64,000 nt of DNA from Frankia sp. RB7 (GTDB lineage: Bacteria > Pseudomonadota > Alphaproteobacteria > Rhizobiales > Xanthobacteraceae), in contig JAUEPE010000035.1 of NCBI GenBank assembly GCA_030403585.1, forward strand, positions 1 through 64,000. Reading direction: 5' to 3'. Within the stretch, counting starts at the first letter, position 1, and each line of letters opens with the position of its first letter. Positions 15,462 to 23,616 of this stretch are shown piece by piece. A program made the position numbers and the translations under genes. The notes below the pieces were generated by a model. That model did no database searches. It was not told where the DNA came from and saw only the letters and a list, made by a program, of their open reading frames with translations.

Positions 15462-15908
15462 ATGCGCATCACGCTCCTCAGCCTGCTGTTGCTCCTCGTC
15501 GCTGCCATCGCGCCCGCGCGCGCCGAGCTGCACATCACGCGTGACCATGGCGGCTACGTCGAGGAGTACAAGGTCAAGTACAAGCGCGTCCGTGATAAGG
15601 GCGAGCGGGTCATTATCGACGGCATCTGCAACTCGGCCTGCACGCTGGTGCTCGGCATCGTGCCAATGAACAAGATCTGCGTGACGCCGCGCGCGAGCCT
15701 TGGCTTCCACCAGGCCTATTACGACAAGGCCTTCACCTTCGGCATGAAGATCACCAGCGCGGAAGGGACGTCCGACCTGATGTCCTACTATCCCGATACG
15801 GTGAAGGACTGGATCCGCCGCAATGGCGGGCTCACCACCGACATGAAGAAGATCAAGAACGGCGTCGATCTCTGGAAGATAATAGATCCCTGTCCGGAAG
15901 AATGGTGA
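15462..15908 (+). CDS. Periplasmic ClpP/crotonase-like protein
   Basis: A 148-residue exported protein with a signal peptide (MRITLLSLLLLLVAAIAPARA). The mature domain resembles COG3904-type predicted periplasmic proteins related to the ClpP fold: GERVIIDGICNSACTLVLG places a Ser where the ClpP nucleophile sits, and ASLGFHQAYY supplies a His in the place of the catalytic HQ motif. Proteolytic activity is inferred only. The frame is open back to 15312, but the signal peptide begins at 15462. Confidence 0.72.
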   Translation: MRITLLSLLLLLVAAIAPARAELHITRDHGGYVEEYKVKYKRVRDKGERVIIDGICNSACTLVLGIVPMNKICVTPRASLGFHQAYYDKAFTFGMKITSAEGTSDLMSYYPDTVKDWIRRNGGLTTDMKKIKNGVDLWKIIDPCPEEW

Positions 15909-15997
15909 CCGGCTGATCTGAGCCGTCGTCTCCCTCGCAGCGCAGCATCCGAAATTCGCGTTGCCGCACCGCGCCCGCTCGGGCAATGAGAGCGGCA

Positions 15998-16876
15998 ATG
16001 AATCATAACCAGGAAAATCTGGCCGCGCGGGCGGCGCCTGTGCTGTTCGTGCTGCTCTGGAGCACCGGCTTCATCGGCACCAAATACGTCATCAACAACG
16101 CCGATCCCTTGACCTATCTCGCCATCCGCATGGCGGTGGTGGTCGGCCTGATGACGATCATCGCTGGCGTTGCCCGCCCGAAATGGCCTGACCGCATCGG
16201 CATCGCGCATAGCGCGGTGGCCGGCATCCTCGTTCACGGCTTCTATCTCGGCGGCACCGCGATTGCGATCGCGCATTCAATTCCGGCGGGACTCTCCGCG
16301 CTCATTCCGGGCCTACAGCCGATCCTGACCTCGACCATCGCCAACCGCTGGCTCGGCGAGAAGGTGACGCTGGTGCAATGGGGCGGCTTGCTGCTCGGTC
16401 TCGGCGGCGTGGCGCTGATCCTGCACAATCGCCCCATGACCGGCGAGGCCGGGCTCGGCTGGCTCGCCTCGGTGGTCTCGCTGATCAGCATCACGCTCGG
16501 TACGCTCTATCAGCGGCGCTACTGCAACCACATCGACTGGCGCGCCGGCAACCTCGTCCAGTATGTGGCCGTCACGATCTTCTTTACGGCCGGCGCCTTC
16601 CTGTTCGAAGATCGTGTCGTGCACTGGACGCGGGAGTTCGTGCTTGCGCTGGGCTGGCTTGCAGTCGCGCTCTCGATCGGATCGATCGGGCTGTTGTACT
16701 GGTTGATCCGCCACGCCGCAGCGACGTCGGTGGCGAGCCTGTTCTACTTGGTGCCCGCGGTGACCGCGCTGATGGCCTATCTGCTGTTCGGCGAGCAGCT
16801 CGATGCGCTGGCGATCGCCGGCATGGCGATGTGCGCGGCCGCGGTATTCGTGGTCAACCGGCGCTTCGGCTCGTAG
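15998..16876 (+). CDS. DMT-superfamily (EamA) transporter
   Basis: A 292-residue membrane protein with ten predicted helices in two EamA repeats (VLFVLLWSTGFIGTKYVI at the start, LASVVSLISITLGTLYQRRY near residue 150). It likely exports small metabolites; the substrate is unknown. Start ATG 15998 has GAGAGCGG just upstream. ATG 15986 is a possible alternative adding four residues. It is not close in sequence to the other DMT protein at 5754. Confidence 0.87.
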   Translation: MNHNQENLAARAAPVLFVLLWSTGFIGTKYVINNADPLTYLAIRMAVVVGLMTIIAGVARPKWPDRIGIAHSAVAGILVHGFYLGGTAIAIAHSIPAGLSALIPGLQPILTSTIANRWLGEKVTLVQWGGLLLGLGGVALILHNRPMTGEAGLGWLASVVSLISITLGTLYQRRYCNHIDWRAGNLVQYVAVTIFFTAGAFLFEDRVVHWTREFVLALGWLAVALSIGSIGLLYWLIRHAAATSVASLFYLVPAVTALMAYLLFGEQLDALAIAGMAMCAAAVFVVNRRFGS

Positions 16877-16965
16877 GCCCCGTTGCCGGAATACATCCCT
16901 GACGTGCGGGCCGCGTTCGTGCTAGGCTCGCCGCATTTCAGTTTCCCTTTCACGCGGTGATTTCC

Positions 16966-17718
16966 ATGAAGAAGGCGAAGCGCGCACTGCTCGGCAGGTC
17001 CCTGAAGCCGGTTCGGATTGCCTGCATCAACTACGCCAGAGAGAAGATCAACAACCGCGAGATGAGCCAGCTCACCGCGGCGCTCCAGAAGTGCTACGAC
17101 AAGCATTTCCTGCCGGTGTGGGGCTATCCGGTCGATCTCTATGTCACGCGCAAGCCGAAGGCCACCGACTGGCAATTGGTCTATTTCGACGATGCCTTGC
17201 ACAAGAAAATGCTCGGGCGCCATGAGCTGACCCATCGGGGACAGCCGATCTCGAAGATCTTCGTCGAGGCGCTGGGCGATGAGCCGATCAGCGTGGCGGC
17301 CTCGCACGAGCTGTTCGAGATGGTGCTCGATCCCATGGCCAATCTCTGGGCCGACAAGAATCCGAACACCCAATATGCCTATGAGGTCTGCGACGCCGTG
17401 GAGGAAGACTCCTTCGACGTCGACGGCGTGCCGATGTCGAATTTCGTCTATCCGTCCTGGTTCGAGCCGTTCAAGCATCCCCGCGGCACCAAGTTCGACC
17501 ACAAGGGAACGCTGAAGGCGCCGTTCTCGATGACCGAGGGTGGCTACGTCATCAAGAAGGTCAACGGGAGGAAGGTGATCAAGGCGTTCGGCTCACCTGC
17601 GAAGCGGCGGCGCTTCAATGCCGAAGACCGGCGCGGCCATCGCAGCGAGTTTCGCGATCCGAAGGGAAAGCACCATCCGGGCCGGCGCGCGTCGAAGCGG
17701 ACAGGGTCGGGCCTGTAG
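16966..17718 (+). CDS. Hypothetical protein with HExxE motif
   Basis: A 250-residue soluble protein of unknown function. The middle contains SVAASHELFEMVLDPMAN (about residues 109-126), whose HELFE-x-VLDP arrangement recalls the zinc-site helix of some metallopeptidase-like and phage-associated proteins, although the usual second His is Glu. The last 60 residues are strongly basic (KRRRFNAEDRRGHRSEFR). There is no signal peptide. The ATG at 16966 is chosen over the GTG at 16957. Confidence 0.7.
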   Translation: MKKAKRALLGRSLKPVRIACINYAREKINNREMSQLTAALQKCYDKHFLPVWGYPVDLYVTRKPKATDWQLVYFDDALHKKMLGRHELTHRGQPISKIFVEALGDEPISVAASHELFEMVLDPMANLWADKNPNTQYAYEVCDAVEEDSFDVDGVPMSNFVYPSWFEPFKHPRGTKFDHKGTLKAPFSMTEGGYVIKKVNGRKVIKAFGSPAKRRRFNAEDRRGHRSEFRDPKGKHHPGRRASKRTGSGL

Positions 17719-17726
17719 AGGATAAA

Positions 17727-17752
17727 TCTCCGGGCGCGCCTGCACCCGGAGA
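17727..17752. terminator. Convergent-gene hairpin
   Basis: TCTCCGGG (17727-17734) pairs with CCCGGAGA (17745-17752) with a 10-base loop, midway between two convergent genes. Both flanks lack a T-run. Confidence 0.55.
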
Positions 17753-17770
17753 CTTGCGCTGGCGCTGCGA

Positions 17771-18064
17771 TCAGCGCTTGGCCTTCTTTTTCTTCTTGGC
17801 GGCCTTCTTCGTCATTTTCTTCGCAGTTTTCTTGGCGGCCTTCTTCACGGACTTCTTGGCTGTCTTCTTCGACGACTTCTTGGCGGCCTTTTTGGCCTTC
17901 TTCTTGGAAGCCTTCTTTGCCTTCTTCGGCGTGACTTTCTTCGCGACCTTCTTGGCTGCCCTCTTCACCTTCTTCACGGCGGCGACTGCGGCGTCCTTGG
18001 TTGCTTCCACGGCGCTGGTGATCGTCTCCATCGCCTGCTCGGTGATCGGCTTATCGTCGTCCAT
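17771..18064 (-). CDS. Histone H1-like Lys/Ala-rich protein
   Basis: A 97-residue DNA-binding-type protein. The first 30 residues form an acidic helix (MDDDKPITEQAMETITSA); the rest is a tandem array of Lys-Lys-Ala-Ala-type units ending AKKKKKAKR, like the eukaryotic H1 tail or Hc1/AlgP-like bacterial proteins. Such proteins compact DNA non-specifically. It is a single-gene unit between convergent neighbours. Confidence 0.8.
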   Translation of the reverse strand: MDDDKPITEQAMETITSAVEATKDAAVAAVKKVKRAAKKVAKKVTPKKAKKASKKKAKKAAKKSSKKTAKKSVKKAAKKTAKKMTKKAAKKKKKAKR

Positions 18065-18132
18065 ATCGTGTCCCCCACGGTTTGCATGGAGCGATGACGA
18101 TAGCGGGTTTCATAATAGTGTCAAAGCAACGC

Positions 18133-19578
18133 TCAACCTTTGCGGATCTTTGCATAAGCGGCGAGCGCGCGCTCGCGTCCCTTGGCATGATCGACGATCG
18201 GTTGCGGGTAGGTCTTTCCGAGCGTGACGCCGCCACTCGCCAGCTCGATCGGTGTCGCCTGCCAGGGCTGATGGATCAGCTTCGACGGCACATCTTTCAG
18301 TTCCGGCACCCAACGCCGGACATAGGTTCCGTCAGGATCGAACTTCTCGCCCTGGAGCGTTGGGTTGAACACGCGGAAGTAGGGCGCGGCGTCGGCGCCG
18401 CAGCCGGCGACCCATTGCCAATTGGCCGGATTGCTGCCGGCATCCGCATCGACCAGCGTGTCCCAGAACCAGGCCTCGCCGTCGCGCCAGTCGATCAGGA
18501 GGTGCTTGACCAGGAACGAGGCGACCACCATCCGGACCCGGTTGTGCATCACCCCGGTGTGCCAGAGCTCGCGCATGCCGGCATCGACGATGGGATAACC
18601 GGTGCGGCCGCGCCGCCAGGCGGCGAGTGCATTCTTGTCGGACTTCCAGGGGAAGTCGTCGAAATTGGCTTGCAGGTTCTCGGTGGCAAGGTTCGGATGA
18701 TCGTGGAGCAGGTGGCGGCAGAATTCGCGCCAGCCGAGCTCGCTCAGGAACTTGTCGATGCCGGATCCGATCGCCGGATTCTCCGCCGCGGCAAAGCGCG
18801 CGGCATACCAGACCTGGCGCGGGCTGAGCTCGCCGAACCTGAGGTGCGGCGAGAGGCCTGAGGTGCCTTCGCGATCGGGGCGGTCACGGTCGCCGACATA
18901 GGTGCCCGCGGTGTGCTTGAGGAAGTCGCGCAGGCGGGCGCGGGCCGAGGCCTCGCCCGGCGTCCAGCTCTCGCGCAGGCCGCCGGCCCAGTCGGGCTTG
19001 GTCGGCTCGAGCTTCCAGCTATCCAGCCGATCGCTCACGATCTTCGCCGCCGGGAGCAGCTCCTTCGGTGCGGGCAGCGGTTTGGGCGGATCGCCCAGCG
19101 ACAGCACCCGCCGCCAGAATGGCGTGAACACGCGCAGGCCCCGGCCTTCCTTGTTGCGGATCGCCGAGGGCGGAACCAGCAAGTCGCCGGGAAAATTTTG
19201 CGAATCCACGCCGAGCTTCGTAAGCGCTGCTTCGAGCTGTTTCTCGACCGCCTGATGCGGGGCCTGAGCGATCGTATTCCAATAGACCGCACCGGCGCCG
19301 CTTTCGCGCGCCACCTCAGGGATCACCCTGGCCGCCGGTCCCTTGCGCAGGACGAGCGACCCGCCGCGCGCGGCGATGTCGGTCCCAAGCGCGCGTAGCG
19401 ATTGCGCCAGCCACCAGCGCGTTGCGCCGCCGGCTGTCCGTCCGGCTGCTTCGTCCAGCACATAGAGGCAGATCACCGGCGCACCGGTCTTGGCGGCGGC
19501 GTGGAGGGCTGGGTGATCGGACAGGCGGAGGTCGTCGCGGAACCAGACGATAACAGGCGGGGGGCTTGGCGTGGTCAG
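18133..19578 (-). CDS. phr: Deoxyribodipyrimidine photolyase, CTG start
   Basis: Light-driven repair of cyclobutane pyrimidine dimers by an FAD enzyme. With the start placed at CTG 19578 the protein has 481 residues, the usual length. Residues 8-22 then read PVIVWFRDDLRLSDH, the standard photolyase N terminus with its antenna Rossmann domain. The FAD domain shows GYPIVDAGMREL, WHTGVMHNRVRM and WQWVAGCGADAAPY. In-frame ATG, GTG or TTG codons are absent until GTG 19476, which would remove the first beta strand. GAGGA lies 6 bases before the CTG. The gene reads toward a possible partner 70 bases away but appears monocistronic. Confidence 0.9.
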   Translation of the reverse strand: MTTPSPPPVIVWFRDDLRLSDHPALHAAAKTGAPVICLYVLDEAAGRTAGGATRWWLAQSLRALGTDIAARGGSLVLRKGPAARVIPEVARESGAGAVYWNTIAQAPHQAVEKQLEAALTKLGVDSQNFPGDLLVPPSAIRNKEGRGLRVFTPFWRRVLSLGDPPKPLPAPKELLPAAKIVSDRLDSWKLEPTKPDWAGGLRESWTPGEASARARLRDFLKHTAGTYVGDRDRPDREGTSGLSPHLRFGELSPRQVWYAARFAAAENPAIGSGIDKFLSELGWREFCRHLLHDHPNLATENLQANFDDFPWKSDKNALAAWRRGRTGYPIVDAGMRELWHTGVMHNRVRMVVASFLVKHLLIDWRDGEAWFWDTLVDADAGSNPANWQWVAGCGADAAPYFRVFNPTLQGEKFDPDGTYVRRWVPELKDVPSKLIHQPWQATPIELASGGVTLGKTYPQPIVDHAKGRERALAAYAKIRKG

Positions 19579-19693
19579 GGAGTGTCCTCGTTTACGATTT
19601 GGAAGGGATGCCGCGTGGGGCGCTGTGAACCGTCGTTAATGGGGCCGTAAGCGGATTGCACGAATATGCAGGAATTCCGGGGGTAGTCCATTT

Positions 19694-21424
19694 ATGTCCA
19701 ACTCATTAACGGCGAAGTTCGTGCCGCAATTCAAGCTGGGTACCAAGGCCGTCCTGTGTGCGGTGCTGCTCATCGCCATGAACACCGCATTGGTGGTCGG
19801 CGCCGGCTATTGGTCGCTCACCTCCGCGATCAACGATCGCGCGCTACGCGACATCGAGGTCAGTCTCCGCACGCTGGCGTTGGCCTTCGCCGAAATCGTT
19901 CCCGACGCCAGGATCACCATGCGGGATGGCGCGGTGGCGCGCGCCGAGATCGCCAGGATGCCGGACTTCAGAGATCACGCCATCGTCGATCGTGCGGTGT
20001 CCTATGTCGGCGGCAATGCGACCCTGTTCGTGTTTGACGATGTGAGCGGGCAGTTCGTCCGCCGTTCGACCAATGTGAAAAAGGAGAATGGCGACCGCGC
20101 CGTCGGCACCCAGCTTGCTGCCGACCATCCGGCGCAAGCCGTCCTGCGACGTGGCGAAGCTTATAAGGGGCCGGCCACGCTGTTCGGCAAGTCCTTCATG
20201 ACCGCTTATTTCCCGATTGCGGATGCGACCGGCAAGGTCGTCGGCATTCTCTACGTTGGCATCCCCATGGCGCAGTTCGAGGCCATGCTGAGCCAGGCGA
20301 TTGAGAGCATGAGTGTCGCGGCCGGCATCGCCGCGCTGCTGGTCCTGGTCCTGACCATGTTGGTCGTCCGCCGCGTCACCCGGCCGCTCACATCGGTCAC
20401 GCGCTCGCTGACGGCACTCGCCAATGGCCAGAGCGACGTCGCGATCGATTGCGAGGACCGTGCCGACGAGATCGGCGAGATCGCCCGCACGGTCGCGGTG
20501 TTCAAGAGCAATTCGCTGGAACGGGCGCGCATGCGCAGTGAGCAGGCGGAAGCCGCGGCTGCGGCAACCGAGCAGCGCAAGGCCGATTTGCGTAACTTCG
20601 TCGGTGAGTTCCGCAGCGGCGTCGGCGGCATTCTCGACAAGGTGCTGCATTCCTCCGGCGAATTCGAGCGTGTGGCCCGGCAACTGACCGATACCGCGCG
20701 GTCCACCGCCGACCTGTCGGCGAAATCGGCCGGCGCGTCCGAGGAAGCTTCCGACCACGTCCGTTCGGCGGCGTCAGCTTCCGACGAACTGTCCCAATCG
20801 ATCTCCGAGATCACCCGAAGGGTGCAGGAATCCAACGCGATCTCCGCCGAGGCGGTGCAGCAGGCCGAGGCCACAGACCAGCGCATCGCGCAGCTCTCGG
20901 AAGCCGGCGCGCGTATCGGCGACGTCGTCAAGCTGATCACCTCGATTGCCGAGCAGACCAATCTGCTGGCGCTGAACGCCACCATCGAGGCCGCGCGCGC
21001 GGGCGATGCGGGCCGCGGTTTTGCGGTGGTGGCGCAGGAGGTCAAGACGCTCGCCGGCCAGACCGCCAAGGCGACCGACGAGATATCGACCCAGATCGCG
21101 AGCATGCAGCTTGCAACCGAGGAGTCGGTGACGGCCATCAAGGCGATCACCGGGACCATCGAGCGCATCAGCGGCATCGCAAGCTCGATCTCGGCTGCGG
21201 TCGAGCAGCAGCGCAGCGCCACCCACAACATAGCCGCCAGCGTGCGCGCTGCGGCCACGGGCACCGCCGATGTTGCCGTCAACGTCCGACATGCGGCCGA
21301 GGGCGCCAGCGAGACCGGCGAGACCTCGAGCCGGATGTTTGCCTCCGCCCAGGCGTTGTCGGGCGAGAGCCTGCATCTGAAGGCCGAGGTCGACAGCTTC
21401 CTCGATCGCGTGCAGGCGGCTTGA
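19694..21424 (+). CDS. Methyl-accepting chemotaxis protein
   Basis: A 576-residue chemoreceptor. TM1 is at about 17-39, a periplasmic Cache-type ligand domain at about 45-205 and TM2 at about 210-232, followed by HAMP. The cytoplasmic signalling domain contains the conserved hairpin AEQTNLLALNATIEAARAG at about 417-435. It signals through CheA/CheW encoded elsewhere. The Cache domain (VRRSTNVKKENGDRAVGTQL) is of the Cache_3/Cache_2 type that binds small organic acids in other bacteria. The ligand here is unknown. Confidence 0.93.
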   Translation: MSNSLTAKFVPQFKLGTKAVLCAVLLIAMNTALVVGAGYWSLTSAINDRALRDIEVSLRTLALAFAEIVPDARITMRDGAVARAEIARMPDFRDHAIVDRAVSYVGGNATLFVFDDVSGQFVRRSTNVKKENGDRAVGTQLAADHPAQAVLRRGEAYKGPATLFGKSFMTAYFPIADATGKVVGILYVGIPMAQFEAMLSQAIESMSVAAGIAALLVLVLTMLVVRRVTRPLTSVTRSLTALANGQSDVAIDCEDRADEIGEIARTVAVFKSNSLERARMRSEQAEAAAAATEQRKADLRNFVGEFRSGVGGILDKVLHSSGEFERVARQLTDTARSTADLSAKSAGASEEASDHVRSAASASDELSQSISEITRRVQESNAISAEAVQQAEATDQRIAQLSEAGARIGDVVKLITSIAEQTNLLALNATIEAARAGDAGRGFAVVAQEVKTLAGQTAKATDEISTQIASMQLATEESVTAIKAITGTIERISGIASSISAAVEQQRSATHNIAASVRAAATGTADVAVNVRHAAEGASETGETSSRMFASAQALSGESLHLKAEVDSFLDRVQAA

Positions 21425-21432
21425 TCAGGGAA

Positions 21433-21458
21433 TGGCGGGCTGAAACCATCGGCCCGCC
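21433..21458 (+). terminator. Hairpin after chemoreceptor gene
   Basis: GGCGGGC (21434-21440) pairs with GCCCGCC (21452-21458) around 11 bases. It lies 10 bases past the stop codon. There is no T-run, so this is a moderate call. Confidence 0.45.
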
Positions 21459-21517
21459 GTGACGTAACTGACGGCATGATGGACTGTCCGCGAAACTTGC
21501 GGGCAGGGAGGCCGCCA

Positions 21518-21913
21518 GTGAACCGCATCGCCGTGCTGTATCTCGCAACCCTGATCGTCCTGACCGGGCTGGACTTCCTGTTCCTCGGACTGGTCGCCAA
21601 GGGCTTCTTCGCCGCGCAGGTTGGCGACATGCTGGGCGAACTGAAGCCGGTGCCCGCGATCCTGTTCTATCTGCTTTATGTCGGCGGCGTTTTGATTTTC
21701 GTCAGCAACTCAGCTGGCGCGACATGGCAATCGACGCTGCTCTATGGCGCGCTGTTCGGACTGTTTTGCTATGCGACGTTCGATCTCACCGCGCTGGCGC
21801 TCTTGAAGCACTGGAGCTGGCCGGTCGCATTCCTCGACGTCGGCTGGGGCGCGATGGTGACCGCGGTCTCGTCGACCGCGGGTCTGTTGGTGGCGGATCG
21901 TGTGACAGGGTAG
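21518..21913 (+). CDS. DUF2177-family membrane protein
   Basis: A 131-residue protein with four membrane helices, starting at GTG 21518 with GGGAGG 7 bases upstream. Segments include VLYLATLIVLTGLDFLFLGL and FGLFCYATFDLTALALL; the YATFDLTALALLKHW pattern is typical of DUF2177. The in-frame ATG at 21476 would add 14 polar residues not expected for the family. Function unknown. Confidence 0.82.
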   Translation: MNRIAVLYLATLIVLTGLDFLFLGLVAKGFFAAQVGDMLGELKPVPAILFYLLYVGGVLIFVSNSAGATWQSTLLYGALFGLFCYATFDLTALALLKHWSWPVAFLDVGWGAMVTAVSSTAGLLVADRVTG

Positions 21914-21919
21914 GGCCCT

Positions 21920-22579
21920 TTACTTGGGCTGCGGCACGATCCGGATGTAGGGTTTCGGTTCCTTCCAGCCTTGCGGGTAGATCGTCTTGGCCTCGTCGTT
22001 GGAGACCGAGCCCGCGATGATGACGTCATCGCCCTGCGACCAGTCGGCCGGCGTCGCGACGCGGTGCCTGGCGGTGAGTTGGAGCGAGTCGATCACGCGC
22101 AGGATTTCCTGAAAATTCCGACCGGTGGTCATCGGATAGACCAGCACCAGCTTGATCTTCTTGTCCGGTCCGATGATGAAGACGTTGCGGACGGTCTGGT
22201 TGTCGGCCGCCGTGCGGGTGAGGGGATCGCCCGAGGTCGAGGCCGGCAGCATGCCGTAGAGTTTCGAGACGTTGAAATCAGTGTCGCCGATCATCGGGTA
22301 GTTCGGGGCGGCGCCCTGGGTCTCCTTGATGTCCTCGGACCACTTCGAATGGCGATCGACCGGGTCGACCGAGAGGCCCATCAGCTTGACGCCGCGCTTG
22401 TCGAATTCCGGCTTCAACTTGGCGAGAGCGCCGAGCTCGGTCGTGCAAACCGGCGTGAAGTCCTTGGGGTGCGAGAACAGCAGGGCCCAGCTGTTGCCGA
22501 TCCAGTCGTGGAACTTGATCTTCCCTTCAGTGGTCTCGGCTTCAAAGTCGGGGGCGGTGGTGCCGATCGGAAGTGTCAT
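21920..22579 (-). CDS. 1-Cys peroxiredoxin (Prx6 type)
   Basis: A 219-residue peroxiredoxin that reduces hydroperoxides. The active-site motif is HPKDFTPVCTTELG with peroxidatic Cys near residue 45, and the C-terminal extension (WSQGDDVIIAGSVSNDEAK) is characteristic of the Prx6 group. No resolving Cys is seen in the usual 2-Cys place. It ends a few bases from the convergent DUF2177 gene. The upstream minus-strand region (22580-22700) is AT-rich and probably contains its promoter. Confidence 0.94.
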   Translation of the reverse strand: MTLPIGTTAPDFEAETTEGKIKFHDWIGNSWALLFSHPKDFTPVCTTELGALAKLKPEFDKRGVKLMGLSVDPVDRHSKWSEDIKETQGAAPNYPMIGDTDFNVSKLYGMLPASTSGDPLTRTAADNQTVRNVFIIGPDKKIKLVLVYPMTTGRNFQEILRVIDSLQLTARHRVATPADWSQGDDVIIAGSVSNDEAKTIYPQGWKEPKPYIRIVPQPK

Positions 22580-22971
22580 GGTTCTACCTCATCGCATTGA
22601 ATTTACTTGGGAATTCTTATCTGGTCGTTGCAGCTAATATAGGGAGCCTGTAAGGCCAAGTGAACGCCAACTGAACCGCTTCAAGTAAAATGTGAATTCC
22701 TTCCCTGAAGGGCCGATTTCCTAGCACCTTTTTGTTACAGGGACGCCTGTGGCGAAACATCTCCACCGGGGCCGACCGGGCTGGATTGCCCCGATAAAGC
22801 CTTTTATGACCCGCATCACGCTCGCCCGACGTTTGATGGAACCAAAACGGTCCTGATAGCGACCAATTGGCAACCATCTAGAAAAGTCGCGACCCCCATA
22901 TCGAATCATTAACCACCCCTTTACGCCTGCATGAAAATGCTGGTCGATCAGAAGAAATCTGGAAGTGAACT
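22580..22971. other. Intergenic region, divergent promoters
   Basis: No gene is supported. It holds the divergent promoters of the peroxiredoxin gene and the hypothetical gene at 22972. TATATT on the minus strand (about 22634-22639) is a reasonable -10 candidate for the peroxiredoxin gene; a good -35 could not be matched at the standard spacing. Confidence 0.35.
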
Positions 22972-23538
22972 ATGTCTGCCGCTGCGCCTAAACCAGTTGA
23001 GTCGCCGTCTCTCGAACCCTCCTGCCGCGATACCGCGGCCCATGCGCTCTCCGTTGTGCGCGACGGTGTGATCACGGGCGAAGGCCCGACCACCAAGGGC
23101 CGGGTGCATTTTTCCCGCGCGCTCGATGCCGACGACACCGCATGGTGCGCCCGCATCCTGACCGCCACCGCAGTCAACGACCAGCCGGTCAGCCGCGCCG
23201 AAGCCGAGGCGCTGTTCGAGATCAACGAAGCCGCGACCGAGCGCACCGATGGTGGCCGGTTCGACGATCTGCTTGCCAAGGCCGTGGCCCATTACGCCGC
23301 GAGCGCCTCCGGTCTGAAGGTGCCGCCGCGCAACGTCGCGCTGGCGCAGGACATCGAGAGCTGGGCGCCGTCCTATGCCTCGAAGGTCAACAGCGAGATG
23401 CTGGAGTGGATCGCCGGCCAGATGCGCGGCAAGCGCCACAACAACCGTCGCCTGATGGCGATGGTGGCGACCTTCCTGGGCGCCACCGCACTGCCTCTGG
23501 CGGGCCAATTGCCGAACGTGTTCGACATTGGAATGTAG
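22972..23538 (+). CDS. Hypothetical protein
   Basis: A 188-residue protein with no family I recognise with certainty. The central part is rich in Ala and acidic residues with the run VSRAEAEALFEINEAATE, which looks like an EF-hand-like or TerB-like helix pair. The C terminus has a hydrophobic patch (MAMVATFLGATALPLAGQ) that could be an amphipathic or membrane-associated helix. GGAAGTGAACT precedes the ATG. It ends at a strong terminator. Confidence 0.72.
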   Translation: MSAAAPKPVESPSLEPSCRDTAAHALSVVRDGVITGEGPTTKGRVHFSRALDADDTAWCARILTATAVNDQPVSRAEAEALFEINEAATERTDGGRFDDLLAKAVAHYAASASGLKVPPRNVALAQDIESWAPSYASKVNSEMLEWIAGQMRGKRHNNRRLMAMVATFLGATALPLAGQLPNVFDIGM

Positions 23539-23588
23539 GAACTAAGGACCGGGATATTATCGCGCCTCTTGCGGGGCGCGAGCGCAAG

Positions 23589-23616
23589 CGGCGGGGTTAT
23601 TTCCCCGCCGTTTTTT
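23589..23616 (+). terminator. Strong terminator overlapping an opposite gene end
   Basis: CGGCGGGG and CCCCGCCG form an 8-bp stem with loop TTATTT, followed by TTTTTT: a textbook intrinsic terminator for the plus-strand gene ending at 23538. The stop codon of the convergent phosphatase gene (TAA on the minus strand at 23597-23599) lies inside its loop. Confidence 0.85.
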
